From NCBI GenBank assembly GCA_040880405.1, contig JBBDIM010000089.1, positions 1 through 30,864 on the forward strand: a DNA stretch of 30,864 bases, read 5' to 3'. The notes beneath the pieces were generated by a model, which was not told the origin of the DNA, ran no database searches, and saw only the letters and a list, made by a program, of their open reading frames with translations. The position numbers and the translations under genes are program-made. Shown here piece after piece: positions 8,024 through 18,496 of this stretch (positions are counted from its first letter, which is position 1; every line of letters begins with the position of its first letter). The stretch is from JBBDIM01 sp040880405 (GTDB lineage: Bacteria; Planctomycetota; Planctomycetia; Pirellulales; Pirellulaceae).

Positions 8024-8066
8024 GGTACCAAGCAGGGGCGACGAGGGTGTCGCCCTGAATGGTACC
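8024..8066 (+). promoter_or_regulatory. Leader hairpin that encloses the kinase start codon
   Basis: Outer stem GGTACCA (8024-8030) with TGGTACC (8060-8066). Inner stem GGGCGAC (8036-8042) with GTCGCCC (8049-8055) and a GAGGGT loop. The kinase ATG (8059-8061) begins in the internal loop and enters the outer stem, while the only Shine-Dalgarno-like run, GAGGG at 8043-8047, sits in the apical loop. The fold is read by eye from complementarity. A role in translation control is inferred. Confidence 0.5.
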
Positions 8067-9036
8067 GGAGGCCATAAACCCCGGAAGAGACGTGCCGCAG
8101 CCACCCAAGAGTCGTCAGCCGTTGATCGTGGGAGAAGTCCTGTTCGACCAGTTTTCCACAGAAGACAAGGTCCTGGGCGGGGCCCCGTTTAATGTCGCCT
8201 GGAACCTGCAAGGGTTCGGCCTCTCCCCCACCATGCTCACCGCCATCGGAGACGATGAGGAGGGGAACCAGGTTCAAGCCGCCATGGAGCGGTGGGGCAT
8301 GTCCGAGCGTGGATTGCAGGTGGTAAAAGACCGCCCCACCGGCAAGGTGTTGGTCGAAGTGACCGGTGGCGAGCCAACGTTCGATATCCTGCCGGATCGA
8401 GCCTGGGACTTCATCGAGCCGCCCGACTGGAACTTCCAGGAAGAGTTCTCGCTGCTCTACCTAGGCAGCCTCGCTTCGCGGAGCCCCAAAAGTCGCGAGA
8501 CCATTCTGCACCTTAAAAAGACCTCGGGGCTGCCGATCTTTGTCGACATCAATCTCCGTCCACCCTGGTTCGAATTGGCCTGGCTGCCGCAGTTGCTGGC
8601 GGAAGTCACTTGGCTCAAGCTCAACCTGTCGGAACTGCTGATGCTCGCGGACGTCACGGAGATCGCCCCCTCCATGCACGGCGAGTCAGGTGGAGACCAG
8701 GCACAGCGCGAGTCGGCAATCCTCACGGCGACGCACCGCCTACACGAGCTGCACGGCTGCGAAAAATTCTGGATTACCTGCGGTGGCGACGGGGCCTATC
8801 TGGCCGATGGCCGGGGAACCCTGATGTTCGCTCCCGCCCCGCCGCCGGAACCGTTGGTGGACGCGGTCGGAGGTGGCGACGCATTCGCCTCCATCGCGAT
8901 TTTTGGACAGCACGAAAACTGGGACGATCGCCATACGATCGATCGTGCCGTTCATTTCGCGTCGCAAGTCTGTCAGATGCAGGGTGCCACGTGCGAGGAC
9001 CCCGATTTTTACCAACTTGAAGGAGCCGCGGAATAA
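8059..9036 (+). CDS. PfkB-family carbohydrate kinase, probable fructokinase
   Basis: 325 residues. Expected to phosphorylate fructose released by amylosucrase, using ATP; cytosolic. The start is ATG 8059, with an in-frame TGA directly before it; the first 20 residues are a Pro-rich extension before the core begins at PLIVGEVLFDQF. Family signs: the substrate-side GGAPFNVAWNL near 41-51 (ribokinase-type di-glycine motif), FVDINLRPPW and LKLNLSELLML in the middle, WITCGGDGAYL, and the catalytic VGGGDAFAS with the Asp at about D274. That motif is usually GAGD; here it is GGGD, a conservative change. Length is normal. The synthase follows after 5 bases, so they are co-transcribed, and the same set of kinase, synthase, phosphatase and amylosucrase is clustered in some methanotrophs. 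Exact sugar specificity is inferred from context. Confidence 0.88.
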   Translation: MVPEAINPGRDVPQPPKSRQPLIVGEVLFDQFSTEDKVLGGAPFNVAWNLQGFGLSPTMLTAIGDDEEGNQVQAAMERWGMSERGLQVVKDRPTGKVLVEVTGGEPTFDILPDRAWDFIEPPDWNFQEEFSLLYLGSLASRSPKSRETILHLKKTSGLPIFVDINLRPPWFELAWLPQLLAEVTWLKLNLSELLMLADVTEIAPSMHGESGGDQAQRESAILTATHRLHELHGCEKFWITCGGDGAYLADGRGTLMFAPAPPPEPLVDAVGGGDAFASIAIFGQHENWDDRHTIDRAVHFASQVCQMQGATCEDPDFYQLEGAAE

Positions 9037-9041
9037 ACCCT

Positions 9042-11187
9042 ATGGACGAACAACCGGAACAGCAGCCGATTCGGATCGCACTGATAAGCCTGCATGGATT
9101 GATTCGAGCGAAGGACCCGGAGCTTGGCCGAGATGCCGATACCGGCGGTCAAACCAAGTACGTGTTGGAACTCGCGGCGGAACTCGCGCGGAATCCGAAG
9201 GTGGCGGGGGTCGATCTGTTTACGCGGCAGGTCATCGATAGCCGCGTCAGCGACGACTACGCCCAACTCGAAGAGGTGATCGAAGGCAACGCCAAAATCG
9301 TCCGCATTCCGTTCGGCCCGAAGCGGTATCTCCGCAAGGAGGCCCTCTGGCCCTACATCGAATTCTTCGTCGATCAGGTCCTCAGCTACTTCAAACGCAA
9401 CGGCCTGCCGGATGTGATCCATGGCCATTACGCCGACGCCGGCTTGGCGGGGGCCCAGCTCGCGCGGCTGCTGCATATCCCGTACATCTTCACGGGTCAC
9501 TCGCTCGGTCGCGTCAAACGGCAGCGTCTGGTGGCGGGCAAGCGGAGCCGCGACGACCTAGAGCGACGCTACAAGTTCAGCAGTCGGATCGAGGCGGAGG
9601 AGATCGCCCTGGAAACGACCTCAATGATCGTGGCCAGCACCAGCCAAGAGGTCGAGCAGCAGTACGAACTGTACGAGCACTACGTCCCCGACCGGATGGA
9701 GGTGATCCCGCCGGGGGTCGACCTCAAGGCCTTTTATCCCAAAGAGGAGATGACCGAGCCACCGGCGATCGTCGACAAACTGGCCTGCTTCCTCCGCGAA
9801 CCGGAAAAACCGGCGATCCTGGCCCTCGCGCGGCCCGACGAGCGGAAGAACCTCGAAGCCTTGGTCGAGATCTACGGCAAGAGCAAGCACCTCCGGGAAC
9901 AGGCCAACCTGGTGATGATTATGGGGACTCGGGACGACCTGACCGACCTCCCCTCGGCGCAGCAAACCGTGATCGAAAACGTGCTGCGGTTGATCGACAA
10001 ATACGACCTGTATGGGCATGTCGCCTATCCCAAGACCCACGCCCCCGGCGATGTCCCCCGGCTCTATCGTTGGGCGGCCCAGTATAAGGGTGTGTTCGCC
10101 AATCCGGCCCTCACCGAACCGTTTGGCTTGACACTCTTGGAAGCGGCCGCGACCGGGCTCCCGATCATCGCCACCAACGATGGTGGACCGCGCGATATCA
10201 TCGGCAACTGTAAGAATGGCCTGCTGATCGATCCGCACGACCACGAGGCGATCGAGAAGGCCTTGCTCCGCTCGCTTACGGAACCGGAACAGTGGGAAAC
10301 CTGGTCGCAAAACGGGATCAAAGGGGCCCACGAGCATTACTCCTGGACCAACCATGTCGAGCGGTACCTGCGCGACGTGGGGGACATTCTCGACCACTCC
10401 AACAAACCGGCCCTCGCCTCGTCCGATTCTCGGCGGCGGCGGATTCCCGACTTCGATCGCTTGATCATCACCGACTTGGACAACACCCTCACCGGCGACG
10501 ACGAGGGACTGCAAATGTTCCTCGACCGGATTCGCGACACGCGGCATGTCGGTTTCGGCATCGCAACCGGTCGGCGGCTCGATACAACCTTGGAGTTGAT
10601 CGAGGAGTTGAAGCTGCCGATGCCCGACCTGTTGTGTACCGCCTGCGGTACGGAACTCTACTACGGTGAGAAACTGACGGCCGACCGAAGCTGGCGAAAA
10701 CAGATCGACTACTACTGGCGACGGGACGAGGTCCAAAAAACCTTGGAGGCAATCGAAGGGTTTTACCCGCAGGGAGAGCATGAACAATCGGAGTTCAAGG
10801 TGAGCTTCGAGTTAGACAAAGAAGTCGCTCCACCGCTGTCCAAAATTCGCCGCATCTTGCGCGAGGCGGGCCTCCGCTGCCGCGTGATTCTGTCGTTGGA
10901 CATGTATCTCGACGTGATCCCGGTGCGGGGGGGGAGCGACATCTCCATGCGGCACCTCCTGTACAAATGGGGGTTCGCGCCGGAGCAAGTCTTGGTAGCG
11001 GGCGACTCCGGCAACGATGAGGGGATGCTCAAAGGGCGTACGCTTGGAGTGGTTGTAGGGAATTACAGTCCTGAGCTGGAGAAGCTGCGTAATTGGCCCC
11101 GTATCTATTTTGCCGAGGCCGCCCATGCCCGAGGTATTGTAGAGGGAATCGATTACTACCAGTTTCTAGACCACATTGTGATTCCTA

Positions 11188-11204
<17 letters not shown>
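9042..11204 (+). CDS. sps: Two-domain sucrose-phosphate synthase (GT4 plus HAD phosphatase-like domain)
   Basis: 720 residues, the length of cyanobacterial two-domain SPS. Transfers glucose from a nucleotide sugar to fructose-6-phosphate to give sucrose-6-phosphate. The GT-B synthase half (about 10-450) shows the N-terminal substrate loop HGLIRAKDPELGRDADTGGQ, FTGHSLGRVKR, RPDERKN and the EX7E motif EPFGLTLLE with E359 and E367. The C-terminal half (about 470-715) is a sucrose-phosphatase-like HAD domain with ITDLDNTL (D478, D480), FKVSF (K586) and GDSGND (654-659), all apparently intact. Some two-domain SPS proteins carry a decayed HAD domain; this one looks potentially active, though activity is not proven. 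The start follows the kinase stop by 5 bases, and the end overlaps the amylosucrase gene by 17 bases. Confidence 0.95.
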
Positions 11205-13170
<1,966 letters not shown>

Positions 13171-13201
13171 AGTCCGCTTTGCGAACCGCCGTCACCGCGT
13201 C

Positions 13202-13235
13202 GTAGCCACGCTCGCGTAGAGCGTGGGAGAAGTGC
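13202..13235. repeat. gtagccacgctcgcgtagagc repeat
   Basis: Nearly identical to 2661-2694: gtagccacgc, tcgcgtagag, then cgtgggagaagtgc. It directly follows the amylosucrase stop. Part of the dispersed hairpin family in this genome and may help terminate the sucrose operon. Confidence 0.65.
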
Positions 13236-13309
13236 TAACCCGCGCCCCACAACCAACCAAGGGGCAAAGGCCCGATTTCATACCAGCCTGAGGGAAACCC
13301 TGGGTTGCG

Positions 13310-13583
13310 AAAGGCCCGAAGGGTCGGCACAACCCTTGCCGGGGGTGAAGCCCCCGGTTGCGTGCTCTCCCAAATCTTGAGGCCCGAAGGGTCGACACAA
13401 TTCCTTGTGTCGANNNNNNNNNNCCTTCGGGCCTTTCGAAGATCTTGACCTTGAATCCGGTGGCTCTCGCCACCGGCAAGGGTTATGTCGGCCCCCTGGG
13501 CCTGGGCGAATCGGGGGTGAATCCGCATCGGCTAATCCAAACGCATTACGCGGATCGCACCCATCTTACCTGATCTCACCCCG
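13310..13583. repeat. Large dispersed repeat, copy 1 (contains assembly gap)
   Basis: It aligns over its whole length with 21944-22229. Shared blocks are aaggccc-aaggg, acaacccttgccgggggtg with its hairpin partner agcccccgg, gaatccggtggctctcgcc, the cgggcctgggcgaa region, and gtccgcatcgg/ggatcgcaccca near the end. The gap of 10 N lies at its centre, beside a gtcgacacaa...ttgtgtcga hairpin. The right end runs into the stop codon of the DUF932-like gene. No ORF or transposase inside. Confidence 0.75.
13414..13423. other. Assembly gap (10 N)
   Basis: Ten undetermined bases inside repeat copy 1, next to a hairpin. True length is unknown; the second copy (21944-22229) has a different, longer sequence at the corresponding place. 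Confidence 0.99.
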
Positions 13584-14622
13584 CGACGAAAAAGTCCTGG
13601 AACTCGCTCGCCCCGACTGCGGTTCCTTCCATGTCGTACTCGTCCGAGATTAGGCTGCCGAGGTGAGCCTGGAGTTCGCGGCCTGCGGTGAGGTCGGCGT
13701 GGTGCGTGGCTAGTTCGCTGGCGAAGTTCAGCAGGTCGTACACCCGGCACTTGGCGGGTAAAACGCGGAGCCGTTTTTCGCTCAGGGCGTCGAGGTTGGT
13801 CAGCCCGTACAGTTCGTGCAGGCGGCCGGTCAGGTGGTGGAAGTCGGAGAGGGTCTCCCGCCGCTTGAAACCCTTGCTACGGTCATGCTTGATCAGCAGC
13901 TTGTAAAGCTGATTGCACTCATGCAGCGAGGCCCACGAGGTTTGGGCGCTGGCAAAACGCTGCCGTAGTCCGGCGTACCCTTCGCCATTGTCGTAGCTTT
14001 CCAAGGCCCGGCTGATGCAGTGCCCCAGGTCTTTGCCGAGGCTGACATCGCTCCGGAACGCCCGGGTATAGCCGATCGCCCCGTTGGAACAGATCATCCG
14101 CAAAAACGAGAGATAAATCTTCGGCTGGCTGAATCCATCGACCGGGGTCTCCATCACGAACCGATGCTTGAACTCGTCCCCACCGATCTCGAAGGTGCAA
14201 TCTCCGCTGCGGGGTCGATGCGTGCTGGTCAGAACGCCATCTTGGTATTGGATGTCGCGCCCCTCGTACCGATGAAGCAAATCGGTCACTTCATCGTGCG
14301 TAATCACCGGCCGTTTGAGATTGCTAACCGACAGCAGTTTGGATTGCCCCGCCGGGTTGCGCTCGATACAGTACCGCAGCCGATCACTCGGGGCACTCTC
14401 CGCGACACGTTCGAACACCTCCGCGTGATCGAAGTACCGAAAGACCCCTTCTGAAAAGCCGAATCGCATGAACAGCGACTTCCAAAAACGCCGCGTCGGC
14501 TGTAGAGTCTCGCCGTTGAGCTCAATCGAGCGAACCACCACGCGGTTGTTCTGCGGGTCACGCTCGGCAACCACCCGAAAGTCACCAATCCGAGCCTGTC
14601 CGTAATCGAAGTTCCATCTCAT
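13576..14622 (-). CDS. DUF932-like (phage/plasmid-related) protein
   Basis: 348 residues from the ATG at 14622, which has GGGAG 9 bases upstream; a GTG at 14631 overlaps that site and is rejected. The segment LSFLRMICSNGAIGYTRAFRSDVSLGK at about 171-197 resembles the core of DUF932 proteins, where a conserved Arg-x-x-Cys-x-Asn-Gly pattern is usual. These are common on plasmids and phages and have no settled function. The C-terminal third is helical and charged. No signal peptide or membrane segment. It follows an SF2 helicase gene by 213 bases on the same strand with a similar ribosome-binding site, so the two may form a unit. The last codons and stop fall in the boundary of repeat copy 1. 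The family call is tentative; the gene itself looks real. Confidence 0.6.
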   Translation of the reverse strand: MRWNFDYGQARIGDFRVVAERDPQNNRVVVRSIELNGETLQPTRRFWKSLFMRFGFSEGVFRYFDHAEVFERVAESAPSDRLRYCIERNPAGQSKLLSVSNLKRPVITHDEVTDLLHRYEGRDIQYQDGVLTSTHRPRSGDCTFEIGGDEFKHRFVMETPVDGFSQPKIYLSFLRMICSNGAIGYTRAFRSDVSLGKDLGHCISRALESYDNGEGYAGLRQRFASAQTSWASLHECNQLYKLLIKHDRSKGFKRRETLSDFHHLTGRLHELYGLTNLDALSEKRLRVLPAKCRVYDLLNFASELATHHADLTAGRELQAHLGSLISDEYDMEGTAVGASEFQDFFVAG

Positions 14623-14794
14623 GGTTTTCACTCCCTAGAAAAAATGAAGGTTTGGAATCGAAATCAAAAATAAAAGCGGAAGGGCGCGAGCCCTCCGGTC
14701 TTTGGCGTGGTTTTCCTCCAACGGCAACGCCGTCTGATGGAACCCGAAAAGGCGTCCAAACGTCCCAGAAGAGACACAATTGCCACTCACTTCT

Positions 14795-14827
14795 CATGCC
14801 CACGTTGGAGGGCGTGGGCATGGCACC
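14795..14827 (+). repeat. REP-like hairpin, tgcccacg/cgtgggca family (copy 2)
   Basis: A perfect example of the family: TGCCCACG and CGTGGGCA arms around a short ttggaggg-type loop, followed by tggcacc. It lies between the helicase stop (14836) and the DUF932-like gene, so it would be present in a shared transcript and could attenuate or stabilise it. Confidence 0.75.
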
Positions 14828-14835
14828 CTGCGAAC

Positions 14836-16071
14836 CTACTCCCCCTGCCCCAGTTGCTGTTCCCGTCGGCTTTGTTCCCACAAGGGACGGCTCCCTCGCA
14901 GCGCGGCAACCAGCTTCGGCAGCTTCACCTCGGTCCCGGCGATTAACCGCCGAGCCCTTTGGCTGACCGCATCGATTTGCTTGTTCATGGTCAGGCATTG
15001 CCAATCGCCGCTGTTCCAGATGTATTGCTCTTCCGCCAAGGCGGTTTTTTGCATGGGGTGAGGGGTCGATTGACACTGCACCACCTGCTTGATCGGCAGG
15101 TCGGCGTGCTTGCGAAAGACCCTGCCGCACATCTGGATGGTACACGACTTGCTTGAGGGTCGGCAGAAGACGGTCTTCAAATCGGGGCAGTCGAATCCCT
15201 CGGTCAAAATGTTCATGTTGATCAACACTTGAACCTTACCCGCGAGGAAGTCTTGCAGTTGGCGATCGCGGTCGCTCTTGGCGGTCACCACTTCCGAAGT
15301 CACCCCGTGGGCAGCCAAGGCGTCGCTGCATTCCAGGCACTGCTCTAGCCGATGGAAGAACATAATCGACTTGCCCCACCGCGCCTGATCGGCCGCATAA
15401 AACCGCGCGACCTCTGCCGGGGTGTATTCTGGAATGGTGTAATGGTGATAGCGGCTGAGGTAGCCATCTTGAATCAGTTGATGGATGCCGGCGTCGCGGA
15501 TGACGTGGTCGAAACAGAGTTTCACCCGATCGCAGCGAAACGGCGTGGCGGTCAGCCCCAGAATGTATTGGGGGCGGATGGTGCAGTGGAGATTGGCCAT
15601 GCTCATGGCGGCGTCGTGCTGGGCCTCGTCGACGATCAGCATATCGACTTGCGGCGGGTTCTTGTCGAACATCGAGATCAACTCCATCTTGATATCGAAG
15701 CCCCGTTCGAGGTTTTCCTTTTGGGCCTGAGCCAGCAGGTTCCGCCGCATCGCCACCCAGCCGATGCTGATGCCGTACCGCTTTTGCATCCATTGGGCGA
15801 TCGCGAGTCCCATCACCGTCTTGCCGCTGCCGGTGGGGCTCTCGATCAGCACGGAAGCACTCTCGGGGGCGAATTCCTGGAACGGATCGTCGTGATGGGC
15901 CCTGAGCGTGTGGATCGCCTTCTCGCAGATCCGCCGCTGGTAGGCTCGCGGTTGAACATCAACGTCCTCGAACAGGTCGTCGAGCGACTGGGCCTCTTCC
16001 CAGGGGTTGATGGCGGAGTTAATTGCAGGGGCGATTTCGGCGACCGGCGAGAAAAATTCGACTAAAGACAT
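14836..16071 (-). CDS. Superfamily 2 DEAD/DEAH-type helicase
   Basis: 411 residues from the ATG at 16071 (MSLVEFFSPV), with GGGAG 8 bases upstream; a longer frame to 16194 adds 41 non-conserved residues. A nucleic-acid-dependent ATPase of the type I/III restriction-like (UvrB/ResIII) group. Motif I SPTGSGKT 78-85, motif II DEAQH 148-152, motif III TATP 174-177, motif V LTEGFDCP 289-296, motif VI QMCGRVFR 313-320. The core is compact, with a short N-terminal extension and a C-terminal region of about 90 residues, Arg-rich at the end and without a recognised domain. Both RecA lobes are complete, so it should hydrolyse ATP. It heads a minus-strand pair with the DUF932-like gene. The role is unknown; mobile-element or defence functions are possible from the partner. 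Confidence 0.88.
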   Translation of the reverse strand: MSLVEFFSPVAEIAPAINSAINPWEEAQSLDDLFEDVDVQPRAYQRRICEKAIHTLRAHHDDPFQEFAPESASVLIESPTGSGKTVMGLAIAQWMQKRYGISIGWVAMRRNLLAQAQKENLERGFDIKMELISMFDKNPPQVDMLIVDEAQHDAAMSMANLHCTIRPQYILGLTATPFRCDRVKLCFDHVIRDAGIHQLIQDGYLSRYHHYTIPEYTPAEVARFYAADQARWGKSIMFFHRLEQCLECSDALAAHGVTSEVVTAKSDRDRQLQDFLAGKVQVLINMNILTEGFDCPDLKTVFCRPSSKSCTIQMCGRVFRKHADLPIKQVVQCQSTPHPMQKTALAEEQYIWNSGDWQCLTMNKQIDAVSQRARRLIAGTEVKLPKLVAALRGSRPLWEQSRREQQLGQGE

Positions 16072-16205
16072 GAGTGATCTCCCTATCAGGCAAAGCGAAA
16101 CGATGATTTCCATGGCAGAGCCAGCGGTTGTTGTTCGCCGGTCGTGCCTCGTGTGAAAAGAAGTTTCGCCTAGCCCCAGGACACGTTGGGTCACACAAAA
16201 TCAGG

Positions 16206-16223
16206 TTGGGAAAGTTTTCCCAA
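16206..16223. promoter_or_regulatory. Perfect palindrome, possible operator
   Basis: TTGGGAAAGTTTTCCCAA: perfect 8-bp arms with a 2-base centre, about 135 bases upstream of the helicase start. A half-site-like GTTTCCC follows at 16229. The size and symmetry fit a dimeric repressor site. Regulator unknown. Confidence 0.35.
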
Positions 16224-16277
16224 AAAAGTTTCCCGGCCGCGGCCTAGCCGGAGACCGCCAGGTTCAACGATTTTTTT

Positions 16278-16832
16278 AACCACGAATTACACGAATGACA
16301 CGAATAAAGAAGGAATCAATGGGATTCGATTTCTCGAACGCTCTCCACGACTTGTCTGAGCAACCGGAAAGGCTTGAAGCTGGTGATCCGGCAATGCCTA
16401 ACGGGATTGAAACGCAGAGCCGCTGAGTGCGCAGAGGGAAGCCTTCCGTGTACGTTACGTCTCTGCGCTCTCAGCGTCTCTGCGTTTCAACTTCTTTTAA
16501 TCCGACCGTCATCCTCCAGACGATGCTTCGTGTCTTAGTGGGATTAAAAGCCGCTCTTTAAATCTCTCGCAAAGCCGCAAAGACGCAAAGGGGTTTAATT
16601 GTCCAGATCTTTGATATTTTTCGTCGCCTCCAGGCAATGATCTAATCAGAAAACCTACACACCCGAGCGACTCTCCTCTTTGCGGCTTTGCGCCTTTGCG
16701 AGAGAAATTCTTTCTTATGAGCGATGCAATTCCGCCAAGCGGCCGTGATTGAATGTGGATCGTCCTCGTCACGTGCTTCTGATTTTGGTTGCGGCCAAAG
16801 GCCGCGCTGGGGCGTTCGTGTAATTCGTGGTT
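16278..16832. repeat. Three-layer inverted repeat region
   Basis: Outer arms AACCACGAATTACACGAA (16278-16295) and its exact reverse complement (16815-16832). Inside, side by side, are two further pairs: the ttgaaacgcagag type at 16407-16436 with 16461-16490 (28 of 30 matching), and the ctctcgcaaagccgcaaaga type at 16560-16591 with 16676-16707. These short motifs are familiar as widespread intergenic repeats in environmental bacteria. No ORF inside is credible. Confidence 0.8.
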
Positions 16833-16989
16833 GAACTTTTGAAGCTCTCAATGAGCATCCAATAACTATCCGGCTAGGGAACCGGGCAAACTTCTTGACT
16901 TCCAGCACCCTTCGGGTAGTCTGCTAGCTAATCCAATCAACCCACCCATCCAGCGATATCGCCTGGCAAACAATCTGGAGATAGCCCCC

Positions 16990-18150
16990 ATGCTTTCGCG
17001 AACCCGCCTGACCCTTTGGTCCTTGGTATTTGGAACTTTGCTGCCGGCGGTCGCCTTGGCCCAGGAGGCGACCACCTGGCCTTCGATCGATTCGATTGAA
17101 AAGCACATTGAGCGGCACATGGCCGAAGGCCAGATCTCCGGGGCGGTGACCCTTGTCTCCCAAAAAGGGGAAGTCATTCACGCCGCGGCCCAGGGCTTGG
17201 CCAACTTGGAAGACCAAACCGCGATGACCCCCGAAACGATCTTCGGCATCGCCTCGATGACCAAGCCAATCGCCGCCACCGCGCTCATGATTTTGGTCGA
17301 CGACAAAAAGGTGAAGCTGGACGATCCGGTCTCAAAGTACATCCCGGAATTCGCGGACGTGCGGCTCGATGGTGAGCCGCTGGAATCCCCCATCACCTTG
17401 CGGCACTGTCTCACGCATACCGCTGGGCTGGGTGGCGGTCAGCAGAATACCGGTAGCTTGGCAGAAACGGCCCAGGCGGTGGCAGCCCGGCCTTTGAACT
17501 TCAAGCCCGGCACGCGCTGGCAATACAGCCCTGGGATGACGGTAATCGGCCGCGTGGTGGAGGTTGCCTCGGAGCAGAAGTTCGAGGACTTTTTGGCCGA
17601 GCGGATTTTCGAGCCGCTGGGAATGACCAGCACCACCTTCAACCCTACCCCGGACCAGCAAGCCCGACTGGCTGTGCTTTACCAACCCGGCCCCCAGCCC
17701 AAGACGATGGCCCCGACCACTCACTGGCTGAGCGAAGTCTCCCCCACCCGGCCACCCAATCCGAGCGGCGGGTTGTTCTCTACGGCTGAAGACATGCTGA
17801 AGTTCAACCAAATGCTCTTAAGCGAAGGCAAGCACGAAGACCAGCAAATCGTCTCGACCGAGTCGGTGAAAGAAATGAAAAAACTCCAAACCGGCGACCT
17901 GGAAACCGGCTTCACCCCCGGCAATGGTTGGGGCCTAGGGGTCTGCGTCATCCGCGAACCCCAAGGAGCCACCGCAGCCCTCGCACCCGGCAGCTTCGGC
18001 CACGGCGGCGCGTTTGGCACCCAGGCCTGGATCGACCCTGAGAAACAGATGGTGTTCATCCTGATGATCCAACGCACCAACTTCGGCAACAGCGACGCGA
18101 GTGACCTACGGGGAGATTTTCAACGGTTGGCGGTGGAGGCGAAGCCGTAG
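16990..18150 (+). CDS. Secreted serine hydrolase, beta-lactamase class C/EstB-like
   Basis: 386 residues, with GGAG 10 bases before ATG 16990. A signal peptide spans residues 1-24 (SLVFGTLLPAVALA, cut before QEATT). The penicillin-binding fold is clear: the SxxK nucleophile motif SMTK at 89-92 after ETIFGIA, LRHCLTHTAGLGGG at about 138-150, a tyrosine motif YSP at 179-181 replacing the YxN of true beta-lactamases, and a C-terminal FGHGGAFGTQAWIDP in place of the KTG box. The YSP and HGG forms point to an esterase, amidase or D-aminopeptidase-like enzyme rather than antibiotic resistance. Substrate unknown. Exported to the periplasm. Monocistronic, with REP-like repeats downstream. Confidence 0.9.
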   Translation: MLSRTRLTLWSLVFGTLLPAVALAQEATTWPSIDSIEKHIERHMAEGQISGAVTLVSQKGEVIHAAAQGLANLEDQTAMTPETIFGIASMTKPIAATALMILVDDKKVKLDDPVSKYIPEFADVRLDGEPLESPITLRHCLTHTAGLGGGQQNTGSLAETAQAVAARPLNFKPGTRWQYSPGMTVIGRVVEVASEQKFEDFLAERIFEPLGMTSTTFNPTPDQQARLAVLYQPGPQPKTMAPTTHWLSEVSPTRPPNPSGGLFSTAEDMLKFNQMLLSEGKHEDQQIVSTESVKEMKKLQTGDLETGFTPGNGWGLGVCVIREPQGATAALAPGSFGHGGAFGTQAWIDPEKQMVFILMIQRTNFGNSDASDLRGDFQRLAVEAKP

Positions 18151-18161
18151 TGCTCATACCG

Positions 18162-18194
18162 GGTGCCATGCCCACGCCCGGAAAGCGTGGGCAT
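18162..18194 (-). repeat. REP-like hairpin, inverted copy
   Basis: The ggtgccatgcccacg left arm, a cccggaaag loop, then cgtgggcatg. It is the minus-strand orientation of the family at 6931, 14795 and 18322, with a different loop. It directly follows the serine hydrolase stop and may act as a 3' stabiliser or terminator. Confidence 0.7.
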
Positions 18195-18321
18195 GTTTTG
18201 GCGGGTTGATTTCCTACTGGCAACTGGCATTCACAACCGCGGAAACGGCCGATATTCAATCGATCGCCTTCTCGGTATATAAAAAAGGGGGAGTTAGTAG
18301 CGGAAAATCCTCACGCTACCG

Positions 18322-18354
18322 CATGCCCACGTTGGAGGGCGTGGGCATGGCACC
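18322..18354 (+). repeat. REP-like hairpin, tgcccacg/cgtgggca family (copy 3)
   Basis: Identical across 33 bases to copy 2 at 14795-14827 (catgcccacgttggagggc, then gtgggcatggcacc). It lies about 140 bases upstream of glnA. Confidence 0.75.
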
Positions 18355-18496
18355 CGGCTACGATCAGGTTCGTCGAACTACCAGCCTAATTTTCCCCGCG
18401 CCACATTGATCCCGCACCCACTTGCGCCCATATTGTGGGGACGCTGATCGTTTTGTTACCACCGCGTGGAACCGCTGTTCGAAAGGGTATGCCAGA

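Larger units (their letters stand above)
16072..16989. other. Divergent spacer filled by nested inverted repeats
   Basis: 918 bases without a supported gene, between the divergent helicase and serine hydrolase genes. It contains a perfect palindrome (16206-16223) near the helicase side and a three-layer inverted repeat structure (16278-16832). The final 150 bases must hold the serine hydrolase promoter, but I could not assign one with confidence. Confidence 0.6.
18151..18421. other. Spacer with two REP-like hairpins
   Basis: It lies between the serine hydrolase stop and the glutamine synthetase leader. It holds an inverted-form REP-like hairpin (18162-18194) and a direct copy (18322-18354). 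The stretch 18195-18320 has no recognised feature. The glnA promoter must be in this or the next 75 bases, but no convincing sigma-70 or sigma-54 (GG-N10-GC) site was found. Confidence 0.45.

Noticed and set aside
9621..10787. 388-codon minus-strand frame inside the sucrose-phosphate synthase gene
   Set aside because: Antisense shadow of a well-supported gene.
13310..13583. Insertion sequence
   Set aside because: No transposase ORF and no target duplication visible; treated as a dispersed repeat.
16990..18150. Antibiotic-resistance beta-lactamase
   Set aside because: The SxxK is present, but YSP and HGG replace YxN and KTG, so an esterase or peptidase-like role is more likely.
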